Below, in pieces: positions 33,130-41,755 of a stretch of DNA of 64,000 nucleotides. This stretch comes from Halogeometricum rufum (lineage in GTDB: Archaea > Halobacteriota > Halobacteria > Halobacteriales > Haloferacaceae): assembly GCF_900112175.1 (NCBI RefSeq), contig NZ_FOYT01000002.1:558001-622000 (forward strand), given 5' to 3'. A program made the position numbers and the translations under genes. The stretch's first letter is position 1, and each line of letters begins with the position of its first letter. The notes under the pieces were generated by a model that did no database searches, was not told the origin of the DNA, and saw nothing but the letters and a program-made list of their open reading frames with translations.

Positions 33130-33942
33130 ATGACACGAGCGTTCTTCGACCGTCTGGCCGACCGCATCGACAGCGTCGACAGCGTCGTCTCCGTCGGCCT
33201 CGACGCCGACCGGTCGCGCATCCCCGACCACCTCGCGGACAAGGACCTGCCGCAGTGGGCGTTCAACCGCCGCATCATCGACGCGACGCACGAACACGCG
33301 GCGTGTTACAAGCCGAACGCGGCGTTCTACGAGGACGGCGACGGCTGGCGGTCGCTCCGGGAGACCGTCGCGTACGCCCACGGGAAGGACGTGCCCGTCC
33401 TCCTCGACGCCAAGCGGGCCGACATCGGCAACACGACCCGACAGTACGCGAAACTGCTGGACGAGGTGGACGCCATCACCGTCAACCCGTACATGGGCAG
33501 AGACTCCCTGCAACCGTTCCTCGACCGGTCGGAGAAGGGCGTGTTCGTCCTCTGTCGCACCTCGAACCCGGGCGGCGAGGACCTGCAGGACCTCGAACTC
33601 GCCTCGGGCGAACGCGTGTACGAACGCGTCGCCGCCCTCGCGGACCTGTGGAACCAGCACGGGAACGTCGGCCTCGTCGTCGGCGCGACGGCCCCCGAGG
33701 AGTTGGAGTCGATTCGCGAACAGGTGCCGGACCTGCCGTTCCTCGTTCCCGGCATCGGGGCGCAGGGCGGCGACGCCGAGGCGGCCGTGGAGTTCGGCCT
33801 CGCCGACGGCGTCGGCCTCGTGAACTCCTCGCGCGGCATCATCTTCGCCGGCGAGGACCGCGGAGAGGCGTTCGCGGGGGCCGCCGGCGACGCGGCGCGT
33901 CGGCTCAAGCGCCGACTCAACCGGTACCGCGACGCTCAGTAG
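33130..33942 (+). CDS. pyrF: Orotidine 5'-phosphate decarboxylase
   Basis: A 270-residue TIM-barrel enzyme that decarboxylates OMP to UMP, the last step of pyrimidine synthesis. It shows SVGLDADRSRIP (substrate-binding Asp), KPNAAFYE, the catalytic array LLDAKRADIGNT (Asp-Lys-Asp), VNPYMGRDSLQPFL and the C-terminal phosphate loop region GIGAQGGDAE followed by NSSRGIIFA. The long form and the DAKRADIGNTT motif match the type 2 subfamily. ATG 33130 was chosen; upstream in-frame sequence is antisense to the kinase gene. Its last 7 bases overlap the stop of a convergent zinc-finger gene. Confidence 0.96.
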   Translation: MTRAFFDRLADRIDSVDSVVSVGLDADRSRIPDHLADKDLPQWAFNRRIIDATHEHAACYKPNAAFYEDGDGWRSLRETVAYAHGKDVPVLLDAKRADIGNTTRQYAKLLDEVDAITVNPYMGRDSLQPFLDRSEKGVFVLCRTSNPGGEDLQDLELASGERVYERVAALADLWNQHGNVGLVVGATAPEELESIREQVPDLPFLVPGIGAQGGDAEAAVEFGLADGVGLVNSSRGIIFAGEDRGEAFAGAAGDAARRLKRRLNRYRDAQ

Positions 33943-34100
33943 ACCAGTCCGACGCTGTACAGGTGGTCTCGAAGGACGTCTTCGTCCGGGAACCGCCGGT
34001 CGCAGGCGGGACAGTCGTGACCGTCCGCCGCATGGTCGCCTGTCGCGTGGTCACCCGTCGCGTGGCCGTCCGCGTCGTGACCGTCCGTCGTCTCGTTCAC
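33936..34100 (-). CDS. Small C2H2-like zinc-finger protein
   Basis: A 54-residue protein from a GTG start at 34100. The N-terminal half is His/Asp/Gly-rich (short HATGD repeats). The second half is CPACDRRFPDEDVLRDHLYSVGLVY, a C-x2-C ... H zinc-finger-like segment of the type common in small haloarchaeal proteins. It sits 40 nt downstream of another small zinc-binding gene on the same strand, so the two probably form one transcript. An in-frame longer reading to 34259 overlaps that gene and is rejected. The start is uncertain; function unknown. Confidence 0.65.
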   Translation of the reverse strand: MNETTDGHDADGHATGDHATGDHAADGHDCPACDRRFPDEDVLRDHLYSVGLVY

Positions 34101-34140
34101 GTCGGAGAGACGGCGCCGAGCGGGGTAGCCGTTCCGCCCG

Positions 34141-34338
34141 TCAGATGCGGTGAAAGTCGTCCTCGTCCACTTCGTCCGTGGTGGGCGAGACGTCCCGCTT
34201 GCCCGACGTGTCCGCACACCGGACGCAGAGACCGCTGGTCCGGTCGAAGTGCTCGTCACAGACCGCCGTCCCGCACTGCGTACAGGTGTGTTTCGCCTCG
34301 CGCGACTCGCACACCTGACAGAGTCCTGAGAGGCTCAT
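34141..34338 (-). CDS. Small HIT-/B-box-like zinc-binding protein
   Basis: A 65-residue protein packed with cysteines: CQVC, CTQC, the CDEHF pair and CVRC, spaced as a treble- or cross-braced zinc finger (C-x2-C, C-x2-C, C-x2-H, C-x2-C). The beginning MSLSGLCQVCESREAKHTCTQ fits eukaryotic HIT/B-box-like and haloarchaeal small zinc-finger proteins. It probably mediates protein or RNA contacts; its role is unknown. It leads a two-gene unit with the C2H2-like gene downstream. The divergent DnaJ-like gene starts 94 nt away. Confidence 0.78.
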   Translation of the reverse strand: MSLSGLCQVCESREAKHTCTQCGTAVCDEHFDRTSGLCVRCADTSGKRDVSPTTDEVDEDDFHRI

Positions 34339-34432
34339 ACCGGGAGTTGGCGCGGCGGGTATCTACCTCTTGGGGGCGGCGGTTCGTCTCCCGCGGCGAG
34401 ACGCTTACGGTGTTCCGAACCTAACTCCGACC

Positions 34433-34954
34433 GTGGACCGGGATACTCTGGTGTTGGGCCTCGCCGCGGTGTTCGCGGGCATCTCCATGCTGCTCGTCGT
34501 GCTCGGCTTCGCCTACCAGCTGTTCCTCCTCGTCGTCGCCGTCCCGTTCGTCGTCGCCACCTACCTGATGTGGGACCACGCCAGCGGGCGGTTCGAGGCG
34601 CGGATTCGAGAGGGGCGGACCCGACGACGGGCGCGTACGGGGCCGAACGACGCCTCGCGCGGCCCGAACGACTTCCGGGGGTTCGGTCCGGGCCGCCGGG
34701 CGGCCGCCGGCGACACCGGGGGCGCGGGCGGACGCCGAACCGACCGGCGTTCGCGCCGGGCCGACCCCTCGACGACGAACCGGCCGTCGGTGCGGGACGC
34801 GTATCGGACGCTGGGGCTGGACCCCTCCGCGACGGCGTCGGACGTGAAGGACGCCTACCGTCGCAAGGTCAAGGAGGTACACCCCGACACCGATTCCGGC
34901 AGCGAGGAGGCGTTCAAGCGGGTGAACCGCGCGTACGAACGACTCTCCGACTGA
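34433..34954 (+). CDS. Membrane-anchored J-domain protein
   Basis: A 173-residue protein with two hydrophobic helices at the N-terminus (about residues 6-25 and 27-46) and an Arg/Gly-rich linker (55-108). A C-terminal J domain (about 115-173) reads VRDAYRTLGLDPSATASDVKDAYRRKVKEVHPDTDSGSEEAFKRVNRAYERLS and includes the HPD tripeptide needed to stimulate Hsp70/DnaK ATPase. It would recruit DnaK to the membrane. The start is a GTG at 34433, supported by TTACGG about 28 nt upstream (leaderless). No zinc or substrate-binding domain of classical DnaJ is present. Confidence 0.88.
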   Translation: MDRDTLVLGLAAVFAGISMLLVVLGFAYQLFLLVVAVPFVVATYLMWDHASGRFEARIREGRTRRRARTGPNDASRGPNDFRGFGPGRRAAAGDTGGAGGRRTDRRSRRADPSTTNRPSVRDAYRTLGLDPSATASDVKDAYRRKVKEVHPDTDSGSEEAFKRVNRAYERLSD

Positions 34955-35124
34955 GCGCCGCCCGACGCGCGCGGACCGGTCGTCCTCTCCAGCGAGAGTC
35001 GTGGCTGTCTCTCTCACGCCACCGCGAATTTCGAACGCTCGACTCTATACGCGGGGTATCTCTACTGTGATAACGAAACTCATGCACGGAAAGGGTTTTA
35101 GTCGGTCCTCTCATATCCGCGCCC

Positions 35125-36738
35125 ATGAGCGCTGACCGGGCCGCTCTGCACGAGGCCCTCGAGCGCGGCGAAGAGGAAGGCGGAAACATCGAGTTCAAAG
35201 AGCGACTCTCCCGCGCCGTCCACCTGGCGGACGGCCGCCTCGAGAGTCTGGCCGCTCAACTCCGACACCGGGTGCTCTCCGGCGACGGCACGGCGACGTA
35301 CGTCGTCGGCGTCACCGACGACGGCGGCATCGCGGGCATCTCTCCCGACGCGTTCTCCGAGTCCATGGACGTGCTCTCCATCCTCGCAGACGAGGCCGGC
35401 GCGCACATCGAGGACGTGGAGACGTGGGGCGTCGGCGAGTCGCCGTCCCGCGGCCTCGTCGGCGTCGCGACGGTGACAGAGGGCACCGCCCTCGACGCAG
35501 ACGACGACCACATCGTCGTCGGCACGGCGGGTCACGTCGACCACGGCAAGTCCACGCTCGTCGGCTCTCTGGTCACCGGACAGGCCGACAACGGCGAGGG
35601 GAGCACGCGCGGCTTCCTCGACGTGCAACCGCACGAGGTCGAACGCGGCCTCTCGGCGGACCTCTCGTACGCCGTCTACGGCTTCGGCGACGACGGCCCG
35701 GTCCACCTCCGCAACCCCCACCGCAAGTCCGACCGCGCCCGCGTCGTCCAGGAGTCCGACCGCCTCGTCTCCTTCGTCGACACCGTCGGTCACGAACCGT
35801 GGCTCAGAACGACGATTCGCGGCCTCGTCGGCCAGCGACTCGACTACGGCCTCCTCGTCGTCGCGGCGGACGACGGCCCGACGAAGACGACGCGCGAACA
35901 CCTCGGCATCCTCCTGGCGATGGAACTGCCCACCGTCGTCGCCATCACGAAGGTGGACGCCGTGAGCGAGGACCGGGTGCAGGAGGTCGAACGCGAGGTC
36001 GAACGCCTCCTGCGCGACGTCGAACGCACCCCCCTCCGCGTCGAACGCCACGGCGTCGAGGCGGCCGTCGAGGAGATAAGCCCCTCGGTGGTCCCCGTCC
36101 TCCGGACCAGTGCGGTGACGATGGAGGGCCTCGACCAGTTGGACGCGTTCTTCCAGCGCCTGCCGAAGACCACCGCCGACGCCCGCGAGGACTTCCGGAT
36201 GTACATCGACCGGACGTACTCGGTCACCGGCGTCGGCGCCGTCGCCTCCGGAACCGTCAACTCCGGCAGCGTCGAGGCGGGCGACGAACTCCTCGTCGGC
36301 CCGATGGCCGACGGGTCGTTCCGCGAGGTGGAGGTGCGCTCCATCGAGATGCACTACCACCGCGTGGACCGGGCGAAGACGGGCCGCATCGTCGGCATCG
36401 CCCTGAAAGGCGTCAAGGAGTCGGAGATAGAGCGCGGGATGGTGCTGCTCCCCGCCGACGCCGACCCCACGCCCGTGCGGTCGTTCGAGGCGGACGTGAT
36501 GGTGCTGAACCACCCGACCCGCATCCGGGACGGCTACGAACCGGTCGTCCACCTCGAAACCGTGAGCGAGGCGGTGGTCTTCCACCCCGACGGCGGCCAA
36601 CTCCTCCCCGGCGACACGGGGGAGGCGACGGTGGAGTTCAAGTTCCGCCCGTACCTCGTCGAGGAGGGCCAGCGGTTCGTCTTCCGCGAGGGGAGTTCGA
36701 AGGGCGTCGGCACCGTCACGGCGATTCACGAGGACTGA
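35125..36738 (+). CDS. GTPBP1-like translational GTPase (EF-1A superfamily)
   Basis: A 537-residue GTP-binding protein. Residues 1-120 are an N-terminal extension rich in short beta/alpha elements. The G domain has G1 at GHVDHGKS (136-143), G3 in FVDTVGHEPW and G4 as ITKVD (Thr replaces the usual Asn). EF-Tu-like domains II (YIDRTYSVTGVGAVASGTV) and III (HPTRIRDGYEPVVHLETV ... VEFKFRPYLVEEGQRFVFREG) follow. This domain order matches GTPBP1/2-type elongation-factor homologues found in archaea and eukaryotes, whose role in translation or ribosome surveillance is not settled. TATA-like GGGTTTTA centred at 35097 makes the transcript essentially leaderless. Confidence 0.92.
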   Translation: MSADRAALHEALERGEEEGGNIEFKERLSRAVHLADGRLESLAAQLRHRVLSGDGTATYVVGVTDDGGIAGISPDAFSESMDVLSILADEAGAHIEDVETWGVGESPSRGLVGVATVTEGTALDADDDHIVVGTAGHVDHGKSTLVGSLVTGQADNGEGSTRGFLDVQPHEVERGLSADLSYAVYGFGDDGPVHLRNPHRKSDRARVVQESDRLVSFVDTVGHEPWLRTTIRGLVGQRLDYGLLVVAADDGPTKTTREHLGILLAMELPTVVAITKVDAVSEDRVQEVEREVERLLRDVERTPLRVERHGVEAAVEEISPSVVPVLRTSAVTMEGLDQLDAFFQRLPKTTADAREDFRMYIDRTYSVTGVGAVASGTVNSGSVEAGDELLVGPMADGSFREVEVRSIEMHYHRVDRAKTGRIVGIALKGVKESEIERGMVLLPADADPTPVRSFEADVMVLNHPTRIRDGYEPVVHLETVSEAVVFHPDGGQLLPGDTGEATVEFKFRPYLVEEGQRFVFREGSSKGVGTVTAIHED

Positions 36739-36848
36739 CGCGGCGTCGCCGCCGCGGACCGACGCCGAGCCGTCCGCACATCTCGTTCGGTTATCAGAGA
36801 CTGTAATCTGTTCTGAAAGCTTTTGTCGCTCCCGCCGAGAGGCCACCC

Positions 36849-38027
36849 ATGGAACTGAGTGGGTACGCGTTCGGTCGGGTCTGCGACGTCGAACCCGACC
36901 GGACCGACAGGGGAGTCGTCGACGTGCACGTCCCGCAGTCCGACTACGACAGGCGCGACGAGAAGGCCGTCCACGACTACGGCTGGGGGCCGTTCTGCTC
37001 GTTCGGCGTCCCCGACGACGGGACGCACTGCCCCGGCGTCTACGCCATCGCCGTCGAGGACGACGTCGTCTACGTCGGCGAGACGAAGGACCTCTACGAG
37101 CAGTTCGCCAACGGCTACGGCCGCATCTCCCCGGCGAACTGCTTCGCGGGCGGCCAGCAGACCAACTGCCGACTGAACACGGCCATCTTCCACGCCGCCC
37201 GCGCGGGCGACCGTGTGTCGCTGCACCTGCACGCGACGGACGACTTCGGCGGCACCGAAGAGGAGAACCGGGCGCTCCGCCGCATCATCAAAGACGACCT
37301 GGTGACGGCGCTCGACCCCGCCTGGAACAAGGGGAACGGAACCGCCGAGACCGGGGCGTCCGAGGCCGAGACGCCAGCCGAGGGGGCCGAACGCCCGGCG
37401 GCCGAGACGGAGGCGCGAACGACCGAGAGAGAGGCGCGGCCGACCGACGCCGGGTCACCGACGACCGACGCCGACCCGTCGACGCCCCGTCCGTCCGTCG
37501 ACGGGACGGAGTCGGAGTTCGTCCCCGCCGCGCCCGAAGCGGAACGGACGGGGTCGGCCCGGTCGACGACGGAGCGTCCGGAGGCGAGCGAGCGTGCCGA
37601 GACGACCGAGCCCTCGACGCCGCTGGAGCGACCGGAACCGACCGAGTGCGGGACTGCGGACCGCGCTGAACGCTCGGAGCGGCCGGTGGACGCCCCGGCC
37701 GACGACGCCGAGGCCGACGAGTTCGCCGAACTGCGCGCCTACCTCGCGGACCACGAACACGACCGAATCGAGCGGACGTTCGCGGACCTGGAAGTCGTCC
37801 TCGACGGCCACCTCCCGACCGAGGCGCGGCGGTGGCAGCGCTGGTGGACGAACGACGAGTCGTCGCACCCGCACTCGCGAGCGTGGCTTCGAGCGGGATA
37901 CGAGGTGGCCGAGGTGTCGCTGCCCGAGGGCCGCGTCGTCTTCGAGCGTCGCGAACGCGACGGGACGGGTTCGGCGTCGGTCGAACGGCCGCCGGTCGGC
38001 CGCGTCTCACCACGGCGGCGGGAGTAG
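36849..38027 (+). CDS. GIY-YIG-type domain fused to a DUF7662-like domain
   Basis: A 392-residue protein. Residues about 60-155 show a GIY-YIG-like fold (CPGVYAIAVEDDVVYVGETKDL, then GGQQTNCRLNTAIF). The arginine that usually follows YVG by about ten residues is not evident, so nuclease activity is uncertain. A disordered acidic linker of about 130 residues, rich in Glu, Thr, Pro and Arg, is next. The C-terminal domain (about 289-371) reads FAELRAYLADHEHDRIERTF, RRWQRWWTNDESSHPHSRAWL and VAEVSLPEGRVVFERR, the pattern of DUF7662. AGCTTTTG about 30 nt upstream of ATG 36849 may be the TATA box. Its last 21 bases overlap the convergent HAD gene. Confidence 0.8.
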   Translation: MELSGYAFGRVCDVEPDRTDRGVVDVHVPQSDYDRRDEKAVHDYGWGPFCSFGVPDDGTHCPGVYAIAVEDDVVYVGETKDLYEQFANGYGRISPANCFAGGQQTNCRLNTAIFHAARAGDRVSLHLHATDDFGGTEEENRALRRIIKDDLVTALDPAWNKGNGTAETGASEAETPAEGAERPAAETEARTTEREARPTDAGSPTTDADPSTPRPSVDGTESEFVPAAPEAERTGSARSTTERPEASERAETTEPSTPLERPEPTECGTADRAERSERPVDAPADDAEADEFAELRAYLADHEHDRIERTFADLEVVLDGHLPTEARRWQRWWTNDESSHPHSRAWLRAGYEVAEVSLPEGRVVFERRERDGTGSASVERPPVGRVSPRRRE

Positions 38028-38690
38028 TCCCGCCAACCCGTCGAGTCGGTGGTCGGCGCTCGCCGTCGCCGCGTCGGCGTCCGGGGGCGACGCCGGAATC
38101 CACACCGAGCGCAGACCCGCGGCGGCGGCCCCGCGCACGTCGGACTCGACGGAGTTCCCGACGTGGACGGCGCGTTCGGGCGCGGTGTCGAGTCGGTCGA
38201 GCGCGACGCGGAACGGTTCCGGGTCCGGTTTCGGCGCCGTCTCGTGCGCCGCGTACACCACCGTCTCGACGATGTCACCGACGCCGCTGGCGTCGACTTT
38301 CTTCGACTGCGCGTCCTTCGGGCCGTTGGTGACGACGCCGACGCGGTAGCGGTCCGCGAGCGTTCGGAGGACGCGTTCGGCCTCCGGGAGCAGTTCGACG
38401 TTCCGGTGGTCACGCGACGCCGCGAAGGCGTCGGCGACCCGTCGCCCCACGTCGGGGTCGTGACCGCGCGCCTCGCAGATGGCGGCGAAGCAGTTCCGGC
38501 GGAGTTCGGCCATCGGCGTGTCCCAGTCGGCGAACTCGTCGAACCGGTCGTAGTAGGCGTCGACGGGGAACAGCGGTCCCACCCCGCACGCCTCGAACGC
38601 CTCGGACAGCACCGTCGCCGTCGACCGGCGGTACCGGACGAGCGTGTCGTCGAGGTCGAACAGGACGGCTTCGACGGACGAATCTGTCAC
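38007..38690 (-). CDS. HAD-superfamily hydrolase
   Basis: A 227-residue phosphohydrolase. Motif I is LFDLDDTLV (nucleophile Asp and acid/base Asp), motif II is the Thr in VVTNGP, motif III the Lys in APKPDPEPF, and motif IV is VHVGNSVESDVRGA. A helical cap domain lies between motifs I and II (about residues 20-95), as in subfamily I phosphatases such as phosphoglycolate phosphatase-like enzymes. Substrate unknown. The start is GTG at 38690. It is convergent with the GIY-YIG/DUF7662 gene, overlapping it by 21 bases, and divergent from the M48 protease gene. Confidence 0.88.
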   Translation of the reverse strand: MTDSSVEAVLFDLDDTLVRYRRSTATVLSEAFEACGVGPLFPVDAYYDRFDEFADWDTPMAELRRNCFAAICEARGHDPDVGRRVADAFAASRDHRNVELLPEAERVLRTLADRYRVGVVTNGPKDAQSKKVDASGVGDIVETVVYAAHETAPKPDPEPFRVALDRLDTAPERAVHVGNSVESDVRGAAAAGLRSVWIPASPPDADAATASADHRLDGLAGLLPPPW

Positions 38691-38832
38691 ACGACCACGT
38701 CGGACTCCCGTCGGACGAACGTTTCGGTCGGGTCGCGCGGTCGGACGACCGCCGGCGGTGCAGGGCGTCGGCGGTGCCCGACCACGCCACGGCGGCGCGG
38801 CGTTTAACCGGTACGACGCCTATCCCCCCGAC

Positions 38833-40128
38833 ATGGTGTCGCTCGCCGCACTCTCGCTGGTCGTCCTCCTGGCGGGGACGGAGCTCCTCTTCAGCGGACT
38901 GGACGCGTTGAACCTCAGACACGGCGCTCGCGCGGTCCGCGAGTCGGAGGCGTGGGTTCGCGAGCAGTTGGGGGTCGACTCGCCCGACCGGATGCTGGCG
39001 TACCAGCGTGCGAAGACGGTGCTGTCGCGCGCGCAGTCGTGGCTCGGCGTCCTCGCCGTCCTCGCCGTCGTCCTCTCGGGCCTGTTCGGCGACGTCGTCG
39101 GACTGCTGGTCGAGACGGGCCTGCCGACGGTGCTGCAGGGCGTCGTCCTCCTCGTCGGCGCGGTGGTGCTCGTCCGTCTCCTCGGCGCGCCGTTCGACCT
39201 CTACGAGACGTTCGTCGTCGAGGAGCGGTTCGGCTTCAACAACCAGACGCCCGGACTCTGGCTCCGGGACTTCGTCGTCGGACTCCTCGTCACCGTCGTC
39301 CTCTCGGGCGTCGTGGGCGGCGTCGTCCTCGCCGTCGTCGACGCCCTCCCGACGCTGTGGCCCGTCGCCGGGTGGGTCGTCGTCGTCGGGTTCTCGCTCC
39401 TGATGATGGTCGTCTATCCGCGCTTCGTCGCGCCCCTGTTCAACGACTTCGACCCCGTCGAGTCGGGACCGCTCCGTGAGGCCGTCGAGGACGTGTTCGA
39501 CCGCGCGGGGTTCGAGTGCGAACAGGTGTACGAGATGGACGCGAGTCGGCGCTCCTCGCACTCGAACGCCTACTTCGTCGGCTTCGGCGAGACGAAGCGC
39601 GTCGTCCTGTTCGACACGCTGGTCGAGCAGATGGACCGCGAGTCGGTGCAGGCGGTGCTGGCGCACGAACTCGCCCACTGGAAGCGCGGTCACATCTGGA
39701 AGCAACTCGGCGCGTCGGCGGTCCAGATGGGCGTCGTGTTCGCCTTCCTCTGGTGGGTCACCGCCTCGCAGTGGGTGTACGCGGCGTTCGGACTCCCGAC
39801 GGTGACGTACGCCGCCCTCGCCGTCGGACTGCTCTACGCCGGCCCGGTGCTGTCGCTACTCGCCCCCCTCACCAACCGCCTCTCGCTGGCGCACGAACGC
39901 GAGGCGGACGACTTCGCCGCGCGGACGATGGGCGAGTCCGAGTCGATGACGCGAGCCCTGACGACGCTAGCCGGAGAGAACCTGAGCAACCCGTTCCCGC
40001 ACCCGTGGTACGCCGCGTTCCACTACTCGCACCCGCCGATTCCCGAGCGCATCCGGCGGCTGCGTGACCGCTCCAGCGAGCAGAGTCGCGACGCCGACGA
40101 CCCAGTCGGTCCGACGAGCAGCACCTGA
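38833..40128 (+). CDS. M48-family membrane metalloprotease (Ste24/HtpX-like)
   Basis: A 431-residue membrane protease. The zinc site is HELAHW (His278, Glu279, His282) with the third ligand Glu in LAHEREADDFA. The N-terminal ETFVVEERFGFNNQTPGLWLRDFVVG stretch is the hallmark of the Ste24 (CAAX protease 1) branch. Six to seven hydrophobic segments surround the site. Predicted role: cleavage of membrane or misfolded proteins; a prenylated CAAX substrate is not established in archaea. A TATA-like GCGTTTAACC lies about 30 nt before ATG 38833. Confidence 0.92.
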   Translation: MVSLAALSLVVLLAGTELLFSGLDALNLRHGARAVRESEAWVREQLGVDSPDRMLAYQRAKTVLSRAQSWLGVLAVLAVVLSGLFGDVVGLLVETGLPTVLQGVVLLVGAVVLVRLLGAPFDLYETFVVEERFGFNNQTPGLWLRDFVVGLLVTVVLSGVVGGVVLAVVDALPTLWPVAGWVVVVGFSLLMMVVYPRFVAPLFNDFDPVESGPLREAVEDVFDRAGFECEQVYEMDASRRSSHSNAYFVGFGETKRVVLFDTLVEQMDRESVQAVLAHELAHWKRGHIWKQLGASAVQMGVVFAFLWWVTASQWVYAAFGLPTVTYAALAVGLLYAGPVLSLLAPLTNRLSLAHEREADDFAARTMGESESMTRALTTLAGENLSNPFPHPWYAAFHYSHPPIPERIRRLRDRSSEQSRDADDPVGPTSST

Positions 40129-40143
40129 CGCCGGCGCTGCGAG

Positions 40144-40641
40144 TCAGCCGTCGTCGTCGACCGCGACGTACCCGTTCGCTCGCTCCTCGGCGAACCCGAG
40201 CAACACGGCCCAGTCGAGGAGCCGCCCCACGCGTTCGGTCCACACGTCGCGCCAGTTCTCCGCGGCGCGGTGGTGTTCCCAGACGGGCACCCGGTCCTCG
40301 AACCCCTCGAACACCTCGGCGACCGTCTTGGGGTCGTCGTCGAGGAGCGCCACCACGTCCGAGGCGCCGTAGACGCGGCGGTGGAAGGCGTCCCGCAGGT
40401 GCGCTTCGGTGGGGTCGGTCCGCCGGCGAACGAAACTCCCGTCGTCCGTCTCGTCGGCCAACTCCAGCGCGCGCAGGAACGTGAGCCACGTGCGGGCCAC
40501 GTCCCGGCTCTCGAAGTCGAGTCGGCGCATCAGGCGGGCGCAACAGTCGTCTTCGGACCCCGGGACGAGCGGAACCGCGCGCTGTGCGTCCGCGACGAAG
40601 TCGAGCGTCGACGGCGGTTCCGGGACGAGTTTGAACTTCAT
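40144..40641 (-). CDS. Hypothetical protein downstream of mch
   Basis: A 165-residue protein beginning MKFKLVPEPPSTLDFVADAQRAVPLVPG. It is mostly helical, with an acidic C-terminus and no catalytic motif recognised. The central part (LDFESRDVARTWLTFLRALELADE ... RRVYGASDVVALLD) has the helical alternation of a winged-helix-like protein, but no assignment is justified. Its ATG lies 4 nt after the mch stop, so it is almost certainly translated from the same mRNA. Its conserved position next to a C1-folate enzyme would be the best clue to function. Confidence 0.8.
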   Translation of the reverse strand: MKFKLVPEPPSTLDFVADAQRAVPLVPGSEDDCCARLMRRLDFESRDVARTWLTFLRALELADETDDGSFVRRRTDPTEAHLRDAFHRRVYGASDVVALLDDDPKTVAEVFEGFEDRVPVWEHHRAAENWRDVWTERVGRLLDWAVLLGFAEERANGYVAVDDDG

Positions 40642-40645
40642 CCGC

Positions 40646-41587
40646 TCACGACTCGACGCCGAACGACTCCGCGAGGAGGTCCTCGTTCGTCTCGCCGAAG
40701 ACGCGCGTCGGTCCGTCCACCACGTCGACGGTGACCTTCGCGGGCGCGAACACCGTCTCGGGGATGTCGTAGAAGTCCCAGTCGGCGTCCTCGAATATCT
40801 GCTCGAACGGCGTGCCGTACTCGTCGGCGGCCGTCGATGGCACGTCGGCGAAGTGCTCGGAGTCCTCCGTGACCGTGAGGTGGACTTCGCCGCCGTACGC
40901 GAGGGCGTCGTTCGTCCGACCCATCGCCACGCCCTCGTCGTAACTGACGGGCGCGACGGGGGCCGAGCCGATGGCCGACAGTATCTTCCGGGGGTCGTAG
41001 CCGAGTTCGAAGAGGCGGAAGACGGCGAGTTCGGGCGCGCGCGCCGCCGTCGAGACGCTCCCGGCCATCGACCCGGTGGCGTACGTCGGCAGGAAGACAC
41101 CGCTGGGTTCGACGCCCGCCTTCTCGGCGACGTGTTCGGCCACCTCGTCGCCCGGCAGTTCGATGCTCTCGATTCCGAGGACGGTCAGGTCGAACTCGTC
41201 GAAGTACTCGACCTGGTGGAACTCGTCCTCCTCGGCGACGAGGGCGCGGGCGGGTCCGGAGCCGAGGCCCTCGAAGCCGGACTCGAAGGCGAGTTCCCAC
41301 CCGGCCTTCTGCGAGCACAGGAGGGCGAGTGCGGGGTGGTCGGTCTGGAGTTCGACGCGCGGGCGGGGCGCACCCGCCACCTCGTCCATCTCGGCCTGAA
41401 CCGTCGCGAGGCCGGCCGTCTCTATCTCCGCGAGGAGCAGTCCGGCCTCGATGCCGCCCTCGGCGTTCACGCCGAAGTCGAGGGCCGTCGCCCCCGAGTC
41501 GAGTTCGTACACGTCTATCCGGAGTTCGTCGGCGAAGTCGATGGCCTCGTCCACGAGTTCGATGGCCATGCGATTGATGGAGTCCAT
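40646..41587 (-). CDS. mch: Methenyltetrahydromethanopterin cyclohydrolase family enzyme
   Basis: A 313-residue enzyme that interconverts methenyl and formyl groups on a pterin C1 carrier. In haloarchaea the carrier is folate and the role is probably C1 supply for biosynthesis. It reads MDSINRMAIELVDEAIDFADELRI..., with DFGVNAEGGIEAGLLLAEI, PRVELQTDHPALALLCSQKAGW and the PTYATGSMAGSVSTAARAPE segment typical of Mch. The length matches the family. MDSINRM at 41587 is chosen; the in-frame extension to 41686 is rejected as non-conserved. The following 165-residue gene is coupled by a 4-nt spacer. A second lower-GC island begins upstream, at about 41700. Confidence 0.93.
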   Translation of the reverse strand: MDSINRMAIELVDEAIDFADELRIDVYELDSGATALDFGVNAEGGIEAGLLLAEIETAGLATVQAEMDEVAGAPRPRVELQTDHPALALLCSQKAGWELAFESGFEGLGSGPARALVAEEDEFHQVEYFDEFDLTVLGIESIELPGDEVAEHVAEKAGVEPSGVFLPTYATGSMAGSVSTAARAPELAVFRLFELGYDPRKILSAIGSAPVAPVSYDEGVAMGRTNDALAYGGEVHLTVTEDSEHFADVPSTAADEYGTPFEQIFEDADWDFYDIPETVFAPAKVTVDVVDGPTRVFGETNEDLLAESFGVES

Positions 41588-41755
41588 GGACGCGGGTTGG
41601 TCGTCGTCTCGTAAAGACGTTGGTAGTCTCGGGACGGCGTGCGGCGGCGTCTCGGTCGTTTTCCGACCTGTCGGCAAGAACGACACGATATCCAGAATGG
41701 CTCTGCAGCACTTGTCCGCACTCGTGCGTCCGTCTCAGAGGTTTTGTGATTTCTC

